NCBI RefSeq assembly: GCF_030994125.1
Contig: NZ_CP099918.1
Location: forward strand, 62,001 to 126,000
Source: Pseudoalteromonas xiamenensis
GTDB lineage: Bacteria; Pseudomonadota; Gammaproteobacteria; Enterobacterales; Alteromonadaceae
Direction: 5' to 3'
DNA: 64,000 nucleotides
Under the pieces are notes generated by a model, which was not told the origin of the DNA, made no database searches, and worked only from the letters and a program-made list of their open reading frames with translations. Made by a program: the position numbers and the translations under genes. Of the stretch, positions 17,580 to 26,971 are shown piece by piece; the stretch's first letter is position 1; the number at the start of each line of letters is the position of its first letter.

Positions 17580-19064
17580 TTACTTTGCAACCAAAACCTT
17601 AATCATGTTTTGTAACGTCGGTTCGTCTAATCGATCATAAACCATGGTTAAATCGAGTTTGCCGTCGCCATTCATATCTTGTGCTTGGATATTACCACCC
17701 GCCTGAGGCACGGTCGTTTTAACACGTTCACTGCGGCTGAATTTGCCATCTTTCATGCCATAACGAATACGGATCTCTTCGTTGTTTGCGGTAAGCAAAA
17801 GATCTTTGTAACCATCACCATTAGTGTCAGCGACGGCGACAAGCGGCTCTCCAGCTCGACCTTTGCTCAAACTGAAATGCATCTGTGTTTCATAATTGCT
17901 GTTTGGCTTTTTATCAAAGCTTTGGTTTTTATTTAGGCGATAAATCAGCACATCTTGGTCAATACTTCCTGACAGAAGCGCTGACACTATCTGTGAAACG
18001 CCAATCTCAAAACTCGACACAATGACTTCTTTTTTCTTGTCACCGTCAATGTCTTCCAAGATTAGGCCAGTTAGCGTTCCTTCTGAAGCGATCATCGTAT
18101 CAGGCTTGTCTGAAAATGCCAGTACGCTGTCCTCTAGTTTACCGTAGTAAAACTCATAGTCATTTTGTCTATCGAGTGCGCCTCTGCTTCGAGTGAACCG
18201 GACGACCATATCAGGAATGTCATCACCATTAACATCGGTGATTTTCTCCACAACACGATGACTTAAATTACTCTGGTCTTGTGAATTCCCTGAGTCGTCC
18301 AACAAATCCCACCAATTTACGCCATAAATGGTATCATTCACTTTAATTCGGTGCTCCCGAATGTGATTTTTTTCAATTGTGAATTGGTCAACTTGGCCTT
18401 GTTCCGTGTAAAAAATAAAAGGCTGCTCACCGCTCACCTTCGACGTAGACGCTTGTTGTACCTCTAGGTCGCGACGAACGATTGAGACCATACTCGGAAT
18501 GTTTAGGCGATGGCGTTTGAGTTCGGCATCCTTTTTACTTAGCCAAACAGTCAAATAATCGAAATTCGGCAAGGTAATATCTGCAATACCATCCTCATTC
18601 AGGTCATCTATAAAGTCGATTCGACTTAGGAAATTACTTTTTTGTACTCGATAAAATGAATCAATCTCTTGATACAGATGCAAGCGATTCGGCTTTCTGT
18701 CTGCGGGAAACTCGTAGGAGGCGACGTGCTCACGGCTCAAAAAGAATAGACTTTTTGTTTTTTCAGTACTTGAATCCAACGTATCAATGGCGAAATACTC
18801 TTTGCCAATCGCGAATGAATCCAGTACAGCAAGTTTTCCCTCTACGATTCCCACAACACTTACTTGATGTGCGTTGCTTAGCCCGCTGCCCACAAGAATT
18901 AATTCTTTTCCAGGATTGGGCGCAACATCGGCGAGTAACGGTGGTTGGCTGACGGCATAAGGTAGTGATAGTACTAGTTCATTAAAAAGTGGCGACTCGG
19001 CTGCAGCAGCGCTGTTTGCGAGAAGGCCACTGATTAGCAACGTTAAAATACGTGGTATAGACAC
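17580..19064 (-). CDS. Exported FG-GAP/VCBS-repeat protein
   Basis: The 494-residue protein starts at a GTG with a GGAG ribosome site 7 bp upstream and has a signal peptide ending near SAAAAES. At least five Ca2+-binding FG-GAP style repeats of the D-x-(N/D)-x-D-x-x-x-(D/E) type are visible: DDLNEDGIAD, TDVNGDDIPD, EDIDGDKKKE, ADTNGDGYKD and QDMNGDGKLD. These form beta-propeller blades as in integrin-like domains. No enzymatic domain is seen, so binding or surface scaffolding is likely. The Sel1-repeat gene lies 66 bp upstream on the same strand and may be cotranscribed. Confidence 0.75.
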   Translation of the reverse strand: MSIPRILTLLISGLLANSAAAAESPLFNELVLSLPYAVSQPPLLADVAPNPGKELILVGSGLSNAHQVSVVGIVEGKLAVLDSFAIGKEYFAIDTLDSSTEKTKSLFFLSREHVASYEFPADRKPNRLHLYQEIDSFYRVQKSNFLSRIDFIDDLNEDGIADITLPNFDYLTVWLSKKDAELKRHRLNIPSMVSIVRRDLEVQQASTSKVSGEQPFIFYTEQGQVDQFTIEKNHIREHRIKVNDTIYGVNWWDLLDDSGNSQDQSNLSHRVVEKITDVNGDDIPDMVVRFTRSRGALDRQNDYEFYYGKLEDSVLAFSDKPDTMIASEGTLTGLILEDIDGDKKKEVIVSSFEIGVSQIVSALLSGSIDQDVLIYRLNKNQSFDKKPNSNYETQMHFSLSKGRAGEPLVAVADTNGDGYKDLLLTANNEEIRIRYGMKDGKFSRSERVKTTVPQAGGNIQAQDMNGDGKLDLTMVYDRLDEPTLQNMIKVLVAK

Positions 19065-19130
19065 TTTATTGCTCCATGTGCGGTTATTGTGTTTTAAGAA
19101 TCACAAGCGATTGAAAAAGTTCAACATCAT

Positions 19131-19859
19131 TTAGTTTGAGCAATCCGCTGTGACAGCGCATAAATTTTCATAGGCTATGTTCGCCCGCTCTAATCCTTGT
19201 TGTCTTGCCTTGTTAAACCAATAGAGCGCTCGCTCTACATCTTGCTTGCCACCGGACCCATCCCTTAGCATCTCACCTAAATTAAATTGTCCCCAACTGT
19301 CCCCTTCGTTTGCAGCTTCTTCAAAGGTGAATCGAGCCTGTTCCAGTTCCCCTGTTTGATAAAAACGAATAGCACGCTGGTTATTTTGATTTGGTTTTTC
19401 TTTGTGATAATTAAGTGCAAGCGTGGGTCGGTGGCGAACTATTCCACCCATAACGAAAATATCAACGGGCCGATGTGCCTCGTAGAGCGCGCCTGATTCG
19501 ACGTTAGCGAGCAGCTCTGTAGTGGTCCATTCCTCAGGAAGTGCAGAAAAATAACCATCTATCATCAATTGGTTTAATTGTATCCCGCGCTTAATGTCGC
19601 GATATTTGTTGTAGCTATAACGACCTACTTTAAATGTGACCCTGTCATCCGCAACCTCGGTGATCTGATAGATTTTGAACTGTTGCTGGTAGTTAATATC
19701 CGGTGTGAGTTTACCTGTGTCTACTATGTAAACATCGTGCACCATAGGTGAGTGAATGACCTCTAACTCCTGCTTTTTGGCATCAGATTGTTTTTGAACT
19801 ATCCATCCAATGAATATGAGAATGCACAAAACGCCAAGCCCTCGTTTGTATTTTGACAT
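19131..19859 (-). CDS. Membrane-anchored Sel1-repeat protein
   Basis: I place the start at the ATG at 19859 (MSKYKRG), since it puts a short basic stretch before the single hydrophobic helix (LGVLCILIFIGWIV); an upstream ATG at 19901 would add 14 residues. The protein then has about 242 residues, with a periplasmic region and Sel1-type repeats near the C-terminus (GDSWGQFNLGEMLRDGSGG and ALYWFNKARQQGLERA). Sel1 repeats are alpha-helical protein-binding modules. Partner unknown. Confidence 0.7.
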   Translation of the reverse strand: MSKYKRGLGVLCILIFIGWIVQKQSDAKKQELEVIHSPMVHDVYIVDTGKLTPDINYQQQFKIYQITEVADDRVTFKVGRYSYNKYRDIKRGIQLNQLMIDGYFSALPEEWTTTELLANVESGALYEAHRPVDIFVMGGIVRHRPTLALNYHKEKPNQNNQRAIRFYQTGELEQARFTFEEAANEGDSWGQFNLGEMLRDGSGGKQDVERALYWFNKARQQGLERANIAYENLCAVTADCSN

Positions 19860-20097
19860 ACTTTCCGTTAGCCAATCATGGGCTACAAATATCACGTTCA
19901 TTTCAAATCCACACTGCCTTTTGGTAAAGCTTACCCAATTAACATGGCTGGCTCAAATCCCTAATATTCATTTAATACTTTGTTTTATATTGCATTTTTA
20001 AAAATGTAATTTTTACTTACAAAATGCGAATAGGCTTGATATGTTCTTCACGTTAGATTTGTTAAATATTTGACAACAGAAAGAAGAGAATAAAAAA

Positions 20098-21921
20098 ATG
20101 AATCGTGTAGTTAAATGGATAGGTGGTACAGTTGGTGCTGCTGTCGTATTAGGTGGGTGTTTCGCGGCCCACGAGTGGTACGCAAAGAAGCCTTTTTATT
20201 TTAATAACCTGCTAAATAGAGAGACGATTAAAATTGCGTTTGAAAGCCCTGAGACACTCACATCTTTGGGATTTTTAGAATCTATTGGCATTAAAGGTCA
20301 CAATGCACTGCTTGATGACGCAAGCGTAGAAAATGGTAATGCTCTTTTTCAAAAAGCAAAGAACTTGAAAATCGCTATTGATCAGTATGATGACGTAGAA
20401 CTTTCCAAAGATGAACGCTTATCAAAGCGTATTACTCTTTATCTTCTGAATTATCTAAACGATACAGAGCCATATCAATACCATGATTACCCGGTAAACC
20501 AGTTATTTGGAGTACAAAACGGTTACCCTAGTTTCATGCAAGGTCAACATCAAATTGCCGACAAACAAGACGCTGAAAACTATATCGCTCGTTTAAGTCT
20601 TGTCGACGAAAAATTTGCACAAGTGTTAGATGGCCTCAAAATACGTGAAGATAAAGGCATTATTCCGCCAAAGTTTGTGATTGTGCGAGTATTGGAAGAA
20701 ATGAATAACTTCATTTCACAGCCGACAAAAGAGAATATTCTATACAGTTCTTTTGAAGAAAAGCTTTCAAAAATAGATGGCCTTGATCCAAAAGAGAAAG
20801 AAATGCTGTTATCTGAAGCTCAGACGCGCATTGAAGATGACGTCACTCGGGCGTACCAATCGTTAATTAGCTATTTCACAACACTTCAGGAAAAGGCAGG
20901 TACGGACGATGGATTTTGGCATCTTCCGGATGGTGACAAGGTTTACGCCACCGCGCTTAGATTCTTCACTACAACCGATTTGACGGCAGATGAGATCCAT
21001 CAAATGGGCTTGTCAGAAGTCGACCGAATTCAAAATCAAATGTTAGAGATTTTATCTTCCCAAGGCTATGACACCTCATTGGGGTTCAAGTCTGCAATGG
21101 ACCAACTTGTTGCAGATCCGAATAACTACTATGAAGACAGCAAAACAGGTCGAGAGCAAATCCTAACGGATTATCAGGCAATTTTGGATGAAATCAATAA
21201 AGGAATGGATGAGACATTCCGCATTCGCCCAAATGCCGGTATGGAAGTTGTTCGTATCCCTGAATTTAAGGAGAAAACGGCGCCTGGTGCATACTACGAG
21301 CCACCAGCACTGGATGGCTCAAGGCCAGGTCGTTTTTACGCTAATCTTTATGATATTAAGGCCACACCAAAGTACAGCATGCGAACTCTTGCGTATCATG
21401 AAGGTATTCCGGGCCACCACTTTCAAATTGCGGTGGCAATGGAACTAGAAGGAATGCCTTTAATCCGACGCATTTCACCTTTTACAGCGTATATTGAAGG
21501 TTGGGCACTGTACGCCGAGCGACTTGCTTGGGAAATGGGTTACCAAAGTAACTCGCTTGATAATTTAGGCCGTTTACAAGCGGAGCTATTTAGAGCCGTA
21601 CGTTTAGTTGTCGATACTGGTATCCATGCTAAACGCTGGACGAGGGAAGAGGCAATTGACTATATGGCGAACAATACTGGTATGGCTCTTTCCGACGTGA
21701 CAGCCGAAATTGAACGTTACATCGTGATGCCAGGTCAGGCAACGTCGTACAAAGTGGGCATGATGAAAATCTTAAGTCTGCGCGAAAAGGCGAAAATGGC
21801 GCTAGGGGAAAAATTTGATTTAAGAGATTTCCACGATGTCGTACTTAAAAACGGCGCAGTGCCTTTGGCAGTGCTTGAAGAGCTAGTTAACGACTATATC
21901 GCTGAAAAACAACAACGCTAA
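20098..21921 (+). CDS. DUF885 family lipoprotein, putative zinc metallopeptidase (copy 1)
   Basis: The 607-residue protein has a lipoprotein signal (VVLGGC, Cys near residue 21). It carries the DUF885 motifs YHEGIPGHHFQIA and YIEGWALYAERLAWEMG, which together give the H-E-x-x-x-x-H plus downstream Glu pattern of a gluzincin-like active site. It closely matches the copy at 41787 in length and in the DGSRPG...HH segments, so the two are paralogs. Members are thought to be periplasmic peptidases; substrate unknown. It is a single gene with an AAGAAGAG ribosome site. Confidence 0.8.
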   Translation: MNRVVKWIGGTVGAAVVLGGCFAAHEWYAKKPFYFNNLLNRETIKIAFESPETLTSLGFLESIGIKGHNALLDDASVENGNALFQKAKNLKIAIDQYDDVELSKDERLSKRITLYLLNYLNDTEPYQYHDYPVNQLFGVQNGYPSFMQGQHQIADKQDAENYIARLSLVDEKFAQVLDGLKIREDKGIIPPKFVIVRVLEEMNNFISQPTKENILYSSFEEKLSKIDGLDPKEKEMLLSEAQTRIEDDVTRAYQSLISYFTTLQEKAGTDDGFWHLPDGDKVYATALRFFTTTDLTADEIHQMGLSEVDRIQNQMLEILSSQGYDTSLGFKSAMDQLVADPNNYYEDSKTGREQILTDYQAILDEINKGMDETFRIRPNAGMEVVRIPEFKEKTAPGAYYEPPALDGSRPGRFYANLYDIKATPKYSMRTLAYHEGIPGHHFQIAVAMELEGMPLIRRISPFTAYIEGWALYAERLAWEMGYQSNSLDNLGRLQAELFRAVRLVVDTGIHAKRWTREEAIDYMANNTGMALSDVTAEIERYIVMPGQATSYKVGMMKILSLREKAKMALGEKFDLRDFHDVVLKNGAVPLAVLEELVNDYIAEKQQR

Positions 21922-21936
21922 ACCTCATCGTTAAAT

Positions 21937-21983
21937 AACCACCTTTCGGATGTTGCTTCACATGTCGCTCTCCCAAGGTGGTT
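21937..21983 (+). terminator. Possible terminator after DUF885 copy 1
   Basis: AACCACCTT (21937-21945) pairs with AAGGTGGTT (21975-21983), 9 bp, across a 29-base loop. The following sequence is only mildly T-rich. Confidence 0.35.
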
Positions 21984-22182
21984 TCCAACTTTCCCTTTCC
22001 AACTGTAATTGCACACGCTCTTCGAGTTCAATGTGTTACTTCATGTAAGTTCATAACAACCTCACATCGACACCCTTGAGTCACCTAACGAACAGTAGCC
22101 CACTTCGCTACTCACCCAATCTACCTTTCTGTTTTGAAAATAAGCGCTATAGTAAAAGAGACGTAATGGATTAATTTTCAGG

Positions 22183-23193
22183 ATGATCGGCTTGATGCTG
22201 TATATGCGCATGTTCGTATTATTAACATTGTTCTTAAACCAAGCTTTTGGTCGTGAACAAATTGAAACCTCGGGGTACAATCCTTCAGATCCTGTGCCTA
22301 CCGTTTCTGTGGCCGTTTCATTGACCCCTCTCTCAGCCCCGTTTTTTATCGCTGAAGAATTGGGCTTTTTTACACAACAAAACATCAACGTAAAACTGCT
22401 TCCTTGCCAAGGGGGCGTGGCCTGCGCCGAAATGCTCTTTAATCAACGAGCGGACTTAGCGACTTTCTCCGATTCAGTTGTGATGTTTCAAGGTTTTAAA
22501 TCGCCTGTTTTTTCTGTGATCACTACCTTTGTGAGGACTGACCGTGATTTGCGCCTTCTAACATTAAAAAAGCATGAGATAGCCTCAATTTCCCAACTCG
22601 TCGATAAAAAAGTCGGTGTCGTCAAAGCCAGTGCGAGTGAATTTTACATTGACTCAATGCGTATCTCTCATGCAATTGATAAAAGTCGTATTCAGAAAGT
22701 ATATTTAAAACCGGATCAGCTCGGTAATGCACTGCTGTCAGGACTGGTTGACGCAATCTCCGTTTGGGAACCTTGGGGTCATCAACTGGAAGTGAAAGCC
22801 AGCCAAAATGTCGCAGATCTAAGCCTTAAAGGTATTTACAGTTTGTCGTTCAATTTAAGTGCACTTAAGGAGTCCGTCGAAAAACAAAGAAAGGGTTATT
22901 TGCGCGTACTAAGCGCATTGGAGATGAGCATTAACTGGATGACTGACCACCCGGATATGGCCAAGATCCTTATTGCCAAACGATTGAATGTTGAATCCGT
23001 GGAACTCGCCGAAATGTGGGAAAGCTACGCGTTTCGTCTATCGCTAAGCAACTCTTTGCTATCAGAACTCCAACTACAAGCTCGATGGGCAAAAGATGAA
23101 GGGTTGGTTAAGGGGCCAGCACCAAAGTTTAGGAACTTGATCGATAACTCATTCCTAAAACAGTTAGCAGAAATGGAGCATGCAGGGCCATGA
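22183..23193 (+). CDS. NMT1/THI5-like periplasmic substrate-binding protein
   Basis: The 336-residue protein has a signal peptide (cleavage near AFG-REQ) and an ABC-type binding-protein fold of the NMT1/SsuA/THI5 group: SLTPLSAPFFIAEELGFF, the polar loop LPCQGGVACAEML, and SVWEPWGHQLE. No ABC permease or ATPase gene is nearby. Its stop codon overlaps the start of a diguanylate cyclase gene (ATGA), so it more likely works as the periplasmic sensor of that membrane cyclase than in transport. The ligand class (pyrimidine, sulfonate, polyamine-like) cannot be told. Confidence 0.8.
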   Translation: MIGLMLYMRMFVLLTLFLNQAFGREQIETSGYNPSDPVPTVSVAVSLTPLSAPFFIAEELGFFTQQNINVKLLPCQGGVACAEMLFNQRADLATFSDSVVMFQGFKSPVFSVITTFVRTDRDLRLLTLKKHEIASISQLVDKKVGVVKASASEFYIDSMRISHAIDKSRIQKVYLKPDQLGNALLSGLVDAISVWEPWGHQLEVKASQNVADLSLKGIYSLSFNLSALKESVEKQRKGYLRVLSALEMSINWMTDHPDMAKILIAKRLNVESVELAEMWESYAFRLSLSNSLLSELQLQARWAKDEGLVKGPAPKFRNLIDNSFLKQLAEMEHAGP

Positions 23194-24524
23194 TTAATTC
23201 CATTTCCAAAAAACTGACCGCATTATTTATCTGTTGTGCTTTACTTGTCTCCGTCACCAGCATTGCTTTATGGAACATTGGCTTTGAACAAACCAGTGCG
23301 AAACAGCAGTTTGAAAACATTACCAACATCCACAAAGGCGTCGATTTACTCAGAAGCCAACTTTGGACATTCTTGCAGTTTGGTGATCGTAAAAGTTTGC
23401 AACGAGTCAAAGCCTCGCAACTCGATTTAGAGCAATTATTACAAAAATATTCGTTGTCGACCTCGAACCTGAAAACACTAAGACGGTTAAATGAAAATCT
23501 TGCACAATTGGTAAATCATGAGCAATCACTTATCATCAAAGACGTCATTGATAGTCAAAGCTCTAAACTTATCGTCGACGCGCGCTTATTACTCCATGCC
23601 AGATACAATATTTTAATGGAAGAAATGGCCGAAACGCTGATTTATGAACAGCGACAACTGGTGCGTGTCAGCGCTCAGGAACAAAATCGCAGTCTATGGA
23701 AAACCAGTTTACTGCTCGTGACCTTTACCTTGATACTGAGCCTCATAGCACTGATCATTTTGAAACGTTTTAGACGTGGATTTGCCGTCATTTCAGATGG
23801 CATTGATAAGCTTGCGAAGGGTGATCTCGTTAGCCGTTTGTCCTCACCAAATCGTGATGAGGAATTCGTTGAATTGATTGATGTTTTTAACCAAATGAAA
23901 GCATCTCTCCAAAAATCAACCGTGACCAAAGAAGAACTCGAACGCGAGGTGCAAAAACAAACCGCCTTGCTGCAAGAACAAAAAGAACGATTGCGATTTT
24001 TATCTGAACGAGATCCCCTCACAGGGATCTACAATCGCAGGGCTTTTAGTGCCCAACTTGACCAAACGGTTGCTCGCGCAAGTCGTGCTGAACTTTCCCT
24101 TGCAGTACTGTTTTTTGACCTCGATAAATTTAAAGAAATCAATGACAACAAGGGTCACCAAGCTGGAGATGAAATTCTAGTGCAGATTGCTAAAAGACTG
24201 CAAAACAATATTCGTCGCTCCGACTTTTGCGGTCGTTTCGGCGGGGACGAATTTATCGTGTGTTTAAACCTTGAGAAAGATTACAGCGGCGTTCTGTCTA
24301 AATCCCAAGAGTTGGTCGAAGCGTTGTCCCAACCAATCCACTACTGCAATGAGCTCATTCGCGTTGATGTGAGCATTGGCATAAGCCTCTACCCCAAAGA
24401 AGCACAAGACCCTGAAACACTTGTAAAACTTGCTGATGAAGCGATGTATCAGGCAAAAGAGGTCGAGGGCACACATTGCTTTTGCAAAGCGCTATCCCCA
24501 TCCCCTAAGCGTAAAGTTCAGTAA
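23190..24524 (+). CDS. Membrane diguanylate cyclase (HAMP-GGDEF)
   Basis: The 444-residue protein has a first membrane helix (residues 10-28), a periplasmic helical domain to ~165, a second helix (172-191), a HAMP linker and a coiled coil (245-270), then a GGDEF domain. The active site GGDEF is intact at 351-355, and the product-inhibition I-site RRSD (342-345) stands exactly five residues before it, so c-di-GMP synthesis with feedback is predicted. It overlaps the binding-protein gene by 4 bp, which indicates translational coupling. Confidence 0.9.
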   Translation: MINSISKKLTALFICCALLVSVTSIALWNIGFEQTSAKQQFENITNIHKGVDLLRSQLWTFLQFGDRKSLQRVKASQLDLEQLLQKYSLSTSNLKTLRRLNENLAQLVNHEQSLIIKDVIDSQSSKLIVDARLLLHARYNILMEEMAETLIYEQRQLVRVSAQEQNRSLWKTSLLLVTFTLILSLIALIILKRFRRGFAVISDGIDKLAKGDLVSRLSSPNRDEEFVELIDVFNQMKASLQKSTVTKEELEREVQKQTALLQEQKERLRFLSERDPLTGIYNRRAFSAQLDQTVARASRAELSLAVLFFDLDKFKEINDNKGHQAGDEILVQIAKRLQNNIRRSDFCGRFGGDEFIVCLNLEKDYSGVLSKSQELVEALSQPIHYCNELIRVDVSIGISLYPKEAQDPETLVKLADEAMYQAKEVEGTHCFCKALSPSPKRKVQ

Positions 24525-24583
24525 GCATTTTACTAATGGCGCAAACAAAAACGGTGCCACCAGCAATCTTGACATCGACTTAA

Positions 24584-25057
24584 TTACACTCGTTCAACAG
24601 TACAGCAGAAACATCCTGGTCCCGCAAAGTGAAGTTGTAAATAAGACGCTTCTGTGTGACCGAGTTGCTTTTGTATCTCTTCTGACAACTGAGTTCCTTC
24701 AGTAACCGAGTGGTTGACCATGATATTTTTTGTATTGTATGCCCGAACCGATAGTAAGCGACTTTGCAACATACTCGGAATTTGGTTTACCTCAAAATGG
24801 GTCGACTCTGCACCTTCACGCACTAAAATTGTCCCCATTGCTTTATAAGGCGACTTCACATTATGATGCCAATAAGGAAGAAATAACACTCGCTCGCCTT
24901 TTTTCGCATCAGAAAGTGTGACACGACATGGATAGCCCCGCTCTTCTTCAACTTCAATCCATTTTGCATCCAGCAAACTCAACTCGCGGTCTGTCATTTG
25001 CATCAATGGTAGAAATTCTTCTGACGGCAGCGACTTTATACGAAAGTTCACACTCAT
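24584..25057 (-). CDS. DUF1203 domain protein
   Basis: The 157 residues match the DUF1203 pattern: SLPSEEF near the start, GYPCRVTLSDAKKGERVLFLPY, SPYKAMGTILVRE, and the C-terminal GPGCFCCTVERV. No function is established for the family. It is soluble, has no signal peptide, and converges with the diguanylate cyclase gene. Confidence 0.75.
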   Translation of the reverse strand: MSVNFRIKSLPSEEFLPLMQMTDRELSLLDAKWIEVEEERGYPCRVTLSDAKKGERVLFLPYWHHNVKSPYKAMGTILVREGAESTHFEVNQIPSMLQSRLLSVRAYNTKNIMVNHSVTEGTQLSEEIQKQLGHTEASYLQLHFAGPGCFCCTVERV

Positions 25058-25459
25058 AATTTAATCCTTATCCTGTCCTTTTACACCGTGTTGAACGGTG
25101 AGACGAGCACTACTATTATTTGATAATTCCAACGACATGGGCTTAGCTGACAATCACATATCCAATGACACAGGCGAAAAACCATCACCGATGATCATGC
25201 CTTTAAAATTTTGTCGCATGTTGACCTGTATCAGTTTTAGGGTAATTCCAACTATTCGGAGCTGTTTTAGCAGTAAAAAGTGAATGGTGTATGAACTTTA
25301 AATGACAAATTGAAAATGATTGCCATACCTTGAACTAGATCCCAAAGGTGTTGTGGCTAAGGTTTGTATTTATTCGGATGAACATTTATAGCTAAAAAGA
25401 CGAAAAGGTACAATCCGCGTGCGTTACACAGAGCACACGCGCAATGTAATAACTTTGAG
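25058..25459. other. 402-bp intergenic region with no recognised gene
   Basis: It lies between the DUF1203 start and the trehalase stop. A short open frame at 25098-25283 has no ribosome site and no recognisable protein character. I see no convincing RNA or operator in it. Confidence 0.6.
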
Positions 25460-26971
25460 TTATAGATTATCAAGCCATGTGTCAGATGCCGATTCACTTA
25501 ATCGATAGAAACGCTGTGTAACCCCATTTGTCCAACCAAAGCCTTGTTGAACTAGGTATTCCCCGCCACTTGCGCGTATGCCAAGTTCACAGACATTGTA
25601 TTTTTCGAGCAAACATCCATGACGCTTAAAATCCAATTCGATCATCGAAAGCCATCGATGCATCACGGTTCTAGCAAGTAGCACTTTCCCAAATCGAACT
25701 AGACCACTCACAGCAAACCACTGTAATGGCGCCCAACCATTTGGGCTATCCCACTGCTCATGGGTACGATTAAGTGTGGTCACGAGGCCTCCTTGCCTTA
25801 AAAAATCGCGCTCTATTCGCAAAGACATGTGATGGGCCTGTGCTTCATTCGCAATTTCGGCAAACAACATCACCACCCCAGCAAGCGACAATACCGACGT
25901 ACGCTTAGCATGTCTGAAGTTAAAATCCATAAACCACTTCTGCTCAGCATCCCAGCAAAACTCTTGTAAAGCATTTGCTCGCTGTAATGCCAGTTCATTA
26001 AAGTGAGTGGCTTCAGCGTGACGATGTAGGGCATTCAAACACTGGCTGATTTGCTTCTCTAACATATAGATCAAACCATTTAAATCGACTGGCACGCGTT
26101 TGGTCGTCGCAATGGTCGAAAGCGAATGTTCATCGTCAAACCAGCGAGAGCTAAAGTCCCACCCAGATTCACAAGCTGCACGTACTTCTCGGAAAAATTC
26201 AGCCTTTTGTTCATCTGGAAGTTCGCTTGCCAATTCCATGTCCTCACGAAACGATTCTGGCCGAGGTGTTGTTTCGTCATCCCAATAACGATTCAACAGC
26301 GTACCAGATGGCATTCGCACCACTCGATTTACCGCAGGCCTCAATTCAGACACTTCTTGAGAGCCATTCATCCAAAATTGATACTCACTAACAAGCGCCT
26401 TCGTGACCTTATCTAGCCACGTTTTATCTTGAGAATAAACAGGCCACAACAACTGCACCATGAGCGCGGTAACAGGCGGCTGAGAGCGAGACAAATAATA
26501 GCTGCGATTGCCGTTCGGCACGTGCCCAAATGTATTGATTAGTGCGATGAAGTTATCAAGCATTGCCGCCACAAGTTCAGACCTACCCGCATCCATAAGG
26601 CCTAGCGCCGTAAAGTAACTGTCCCAATAGTAGATTTCATTGAAACGTCCACCAGGCACGATGTAAGGATGGGGCAAAGGTAAAAGACTCCCCTCACCTT
26701 GCGTTCGTTGGGGTCTTTCTAATCGCGTCCAAAGTTCTGAAATATAGTCTTTAACCGTGCTAAATTGTGGGAGTTCTTCAAGTTCAGGCGATTGCGGAAA
26801 ACCAAAGTGATTTTCAACAAATCGTCGTAAATCGGTTGGTCTTTGGTTTTCGAACGCATCAATGGCATGCTGCCAGCTTACTTTCGGTATTGCATCCGCA
26901 AACGTTTTGCAGTCTTTAAAGAGATTCGAGCGTTGAACCGCTATAAACAACTCACTGTGTTCAAATTTCAT
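25460..26971 (-). CDS. treF: Trehalase, GH37, cytoplasmic type
   Basis: Trehalase hydrolyses trehalose to two glucose units. The 503-residue protein carries the GH37 signatures PGGRFNEIYYWDSYF and QWDSPNGWAPLQWF, the catalytic-Asp motif ESGWDFSSRW and the end motif GGEYLVQQGFGWTNGV. There is no signal peptide, so it acts inside the cell on trehalose brought in by the neighbouring MFS carrier. I prefer the ATG at 26971 over a TTG at 26977, because AAGGAAG lies 7 bp before it. It overlaps the end of the upstream MFS gene by 11 bp. Confidence 0.92.
   Translation of the reverse strand: MKFEHSELFIAVQRSNLFKDCKTFADAIPKVSWQHAIDAFENQRPTDLRRFVENHFGFPQSPELEELPQFSTVKDYISELWTRLERPQRTQGEGSLLPLPHPYIVPGGRFNEIYYWDSYFTALGLMDAGRSELVAAMLDNFIALINTFGHVPNGNRSYYLSRSQPPVTALMVQLLWPVYSQDKTWLDKVTKALVSEYQFWMNGSQEVSELRPAVNRVVRMPSGTLLNRYWDDETTPRPESFREDMELASELPDEQKAEFFREVRAACESGWDFSSRWFDDEHSLSTIATTKRVPVDLNGLIYMLEKQISQCLNALHRHAEATHFNELALQRANALQEFCWDAEQKWFMDFNFRHAKRTSVLSLAGVVMLFAEIANEAQAHHMSLRIERDFLRQGGLVTTLNRTHEQWDSPNGWAPLQWFAVSGLVRFGKVLLARTVMHRWLSMIELDFKRHGCLLEKYNVCELGIRASGGEYLVQQGFGWTNGVTQRFYRLSESASDTWLDNL

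Noticed and set aside
25098..25283. 61-codon open frame between DUF1203 and trehalase
   Set aside because: No start signals and no protein-like pattern; treated as intergenic.
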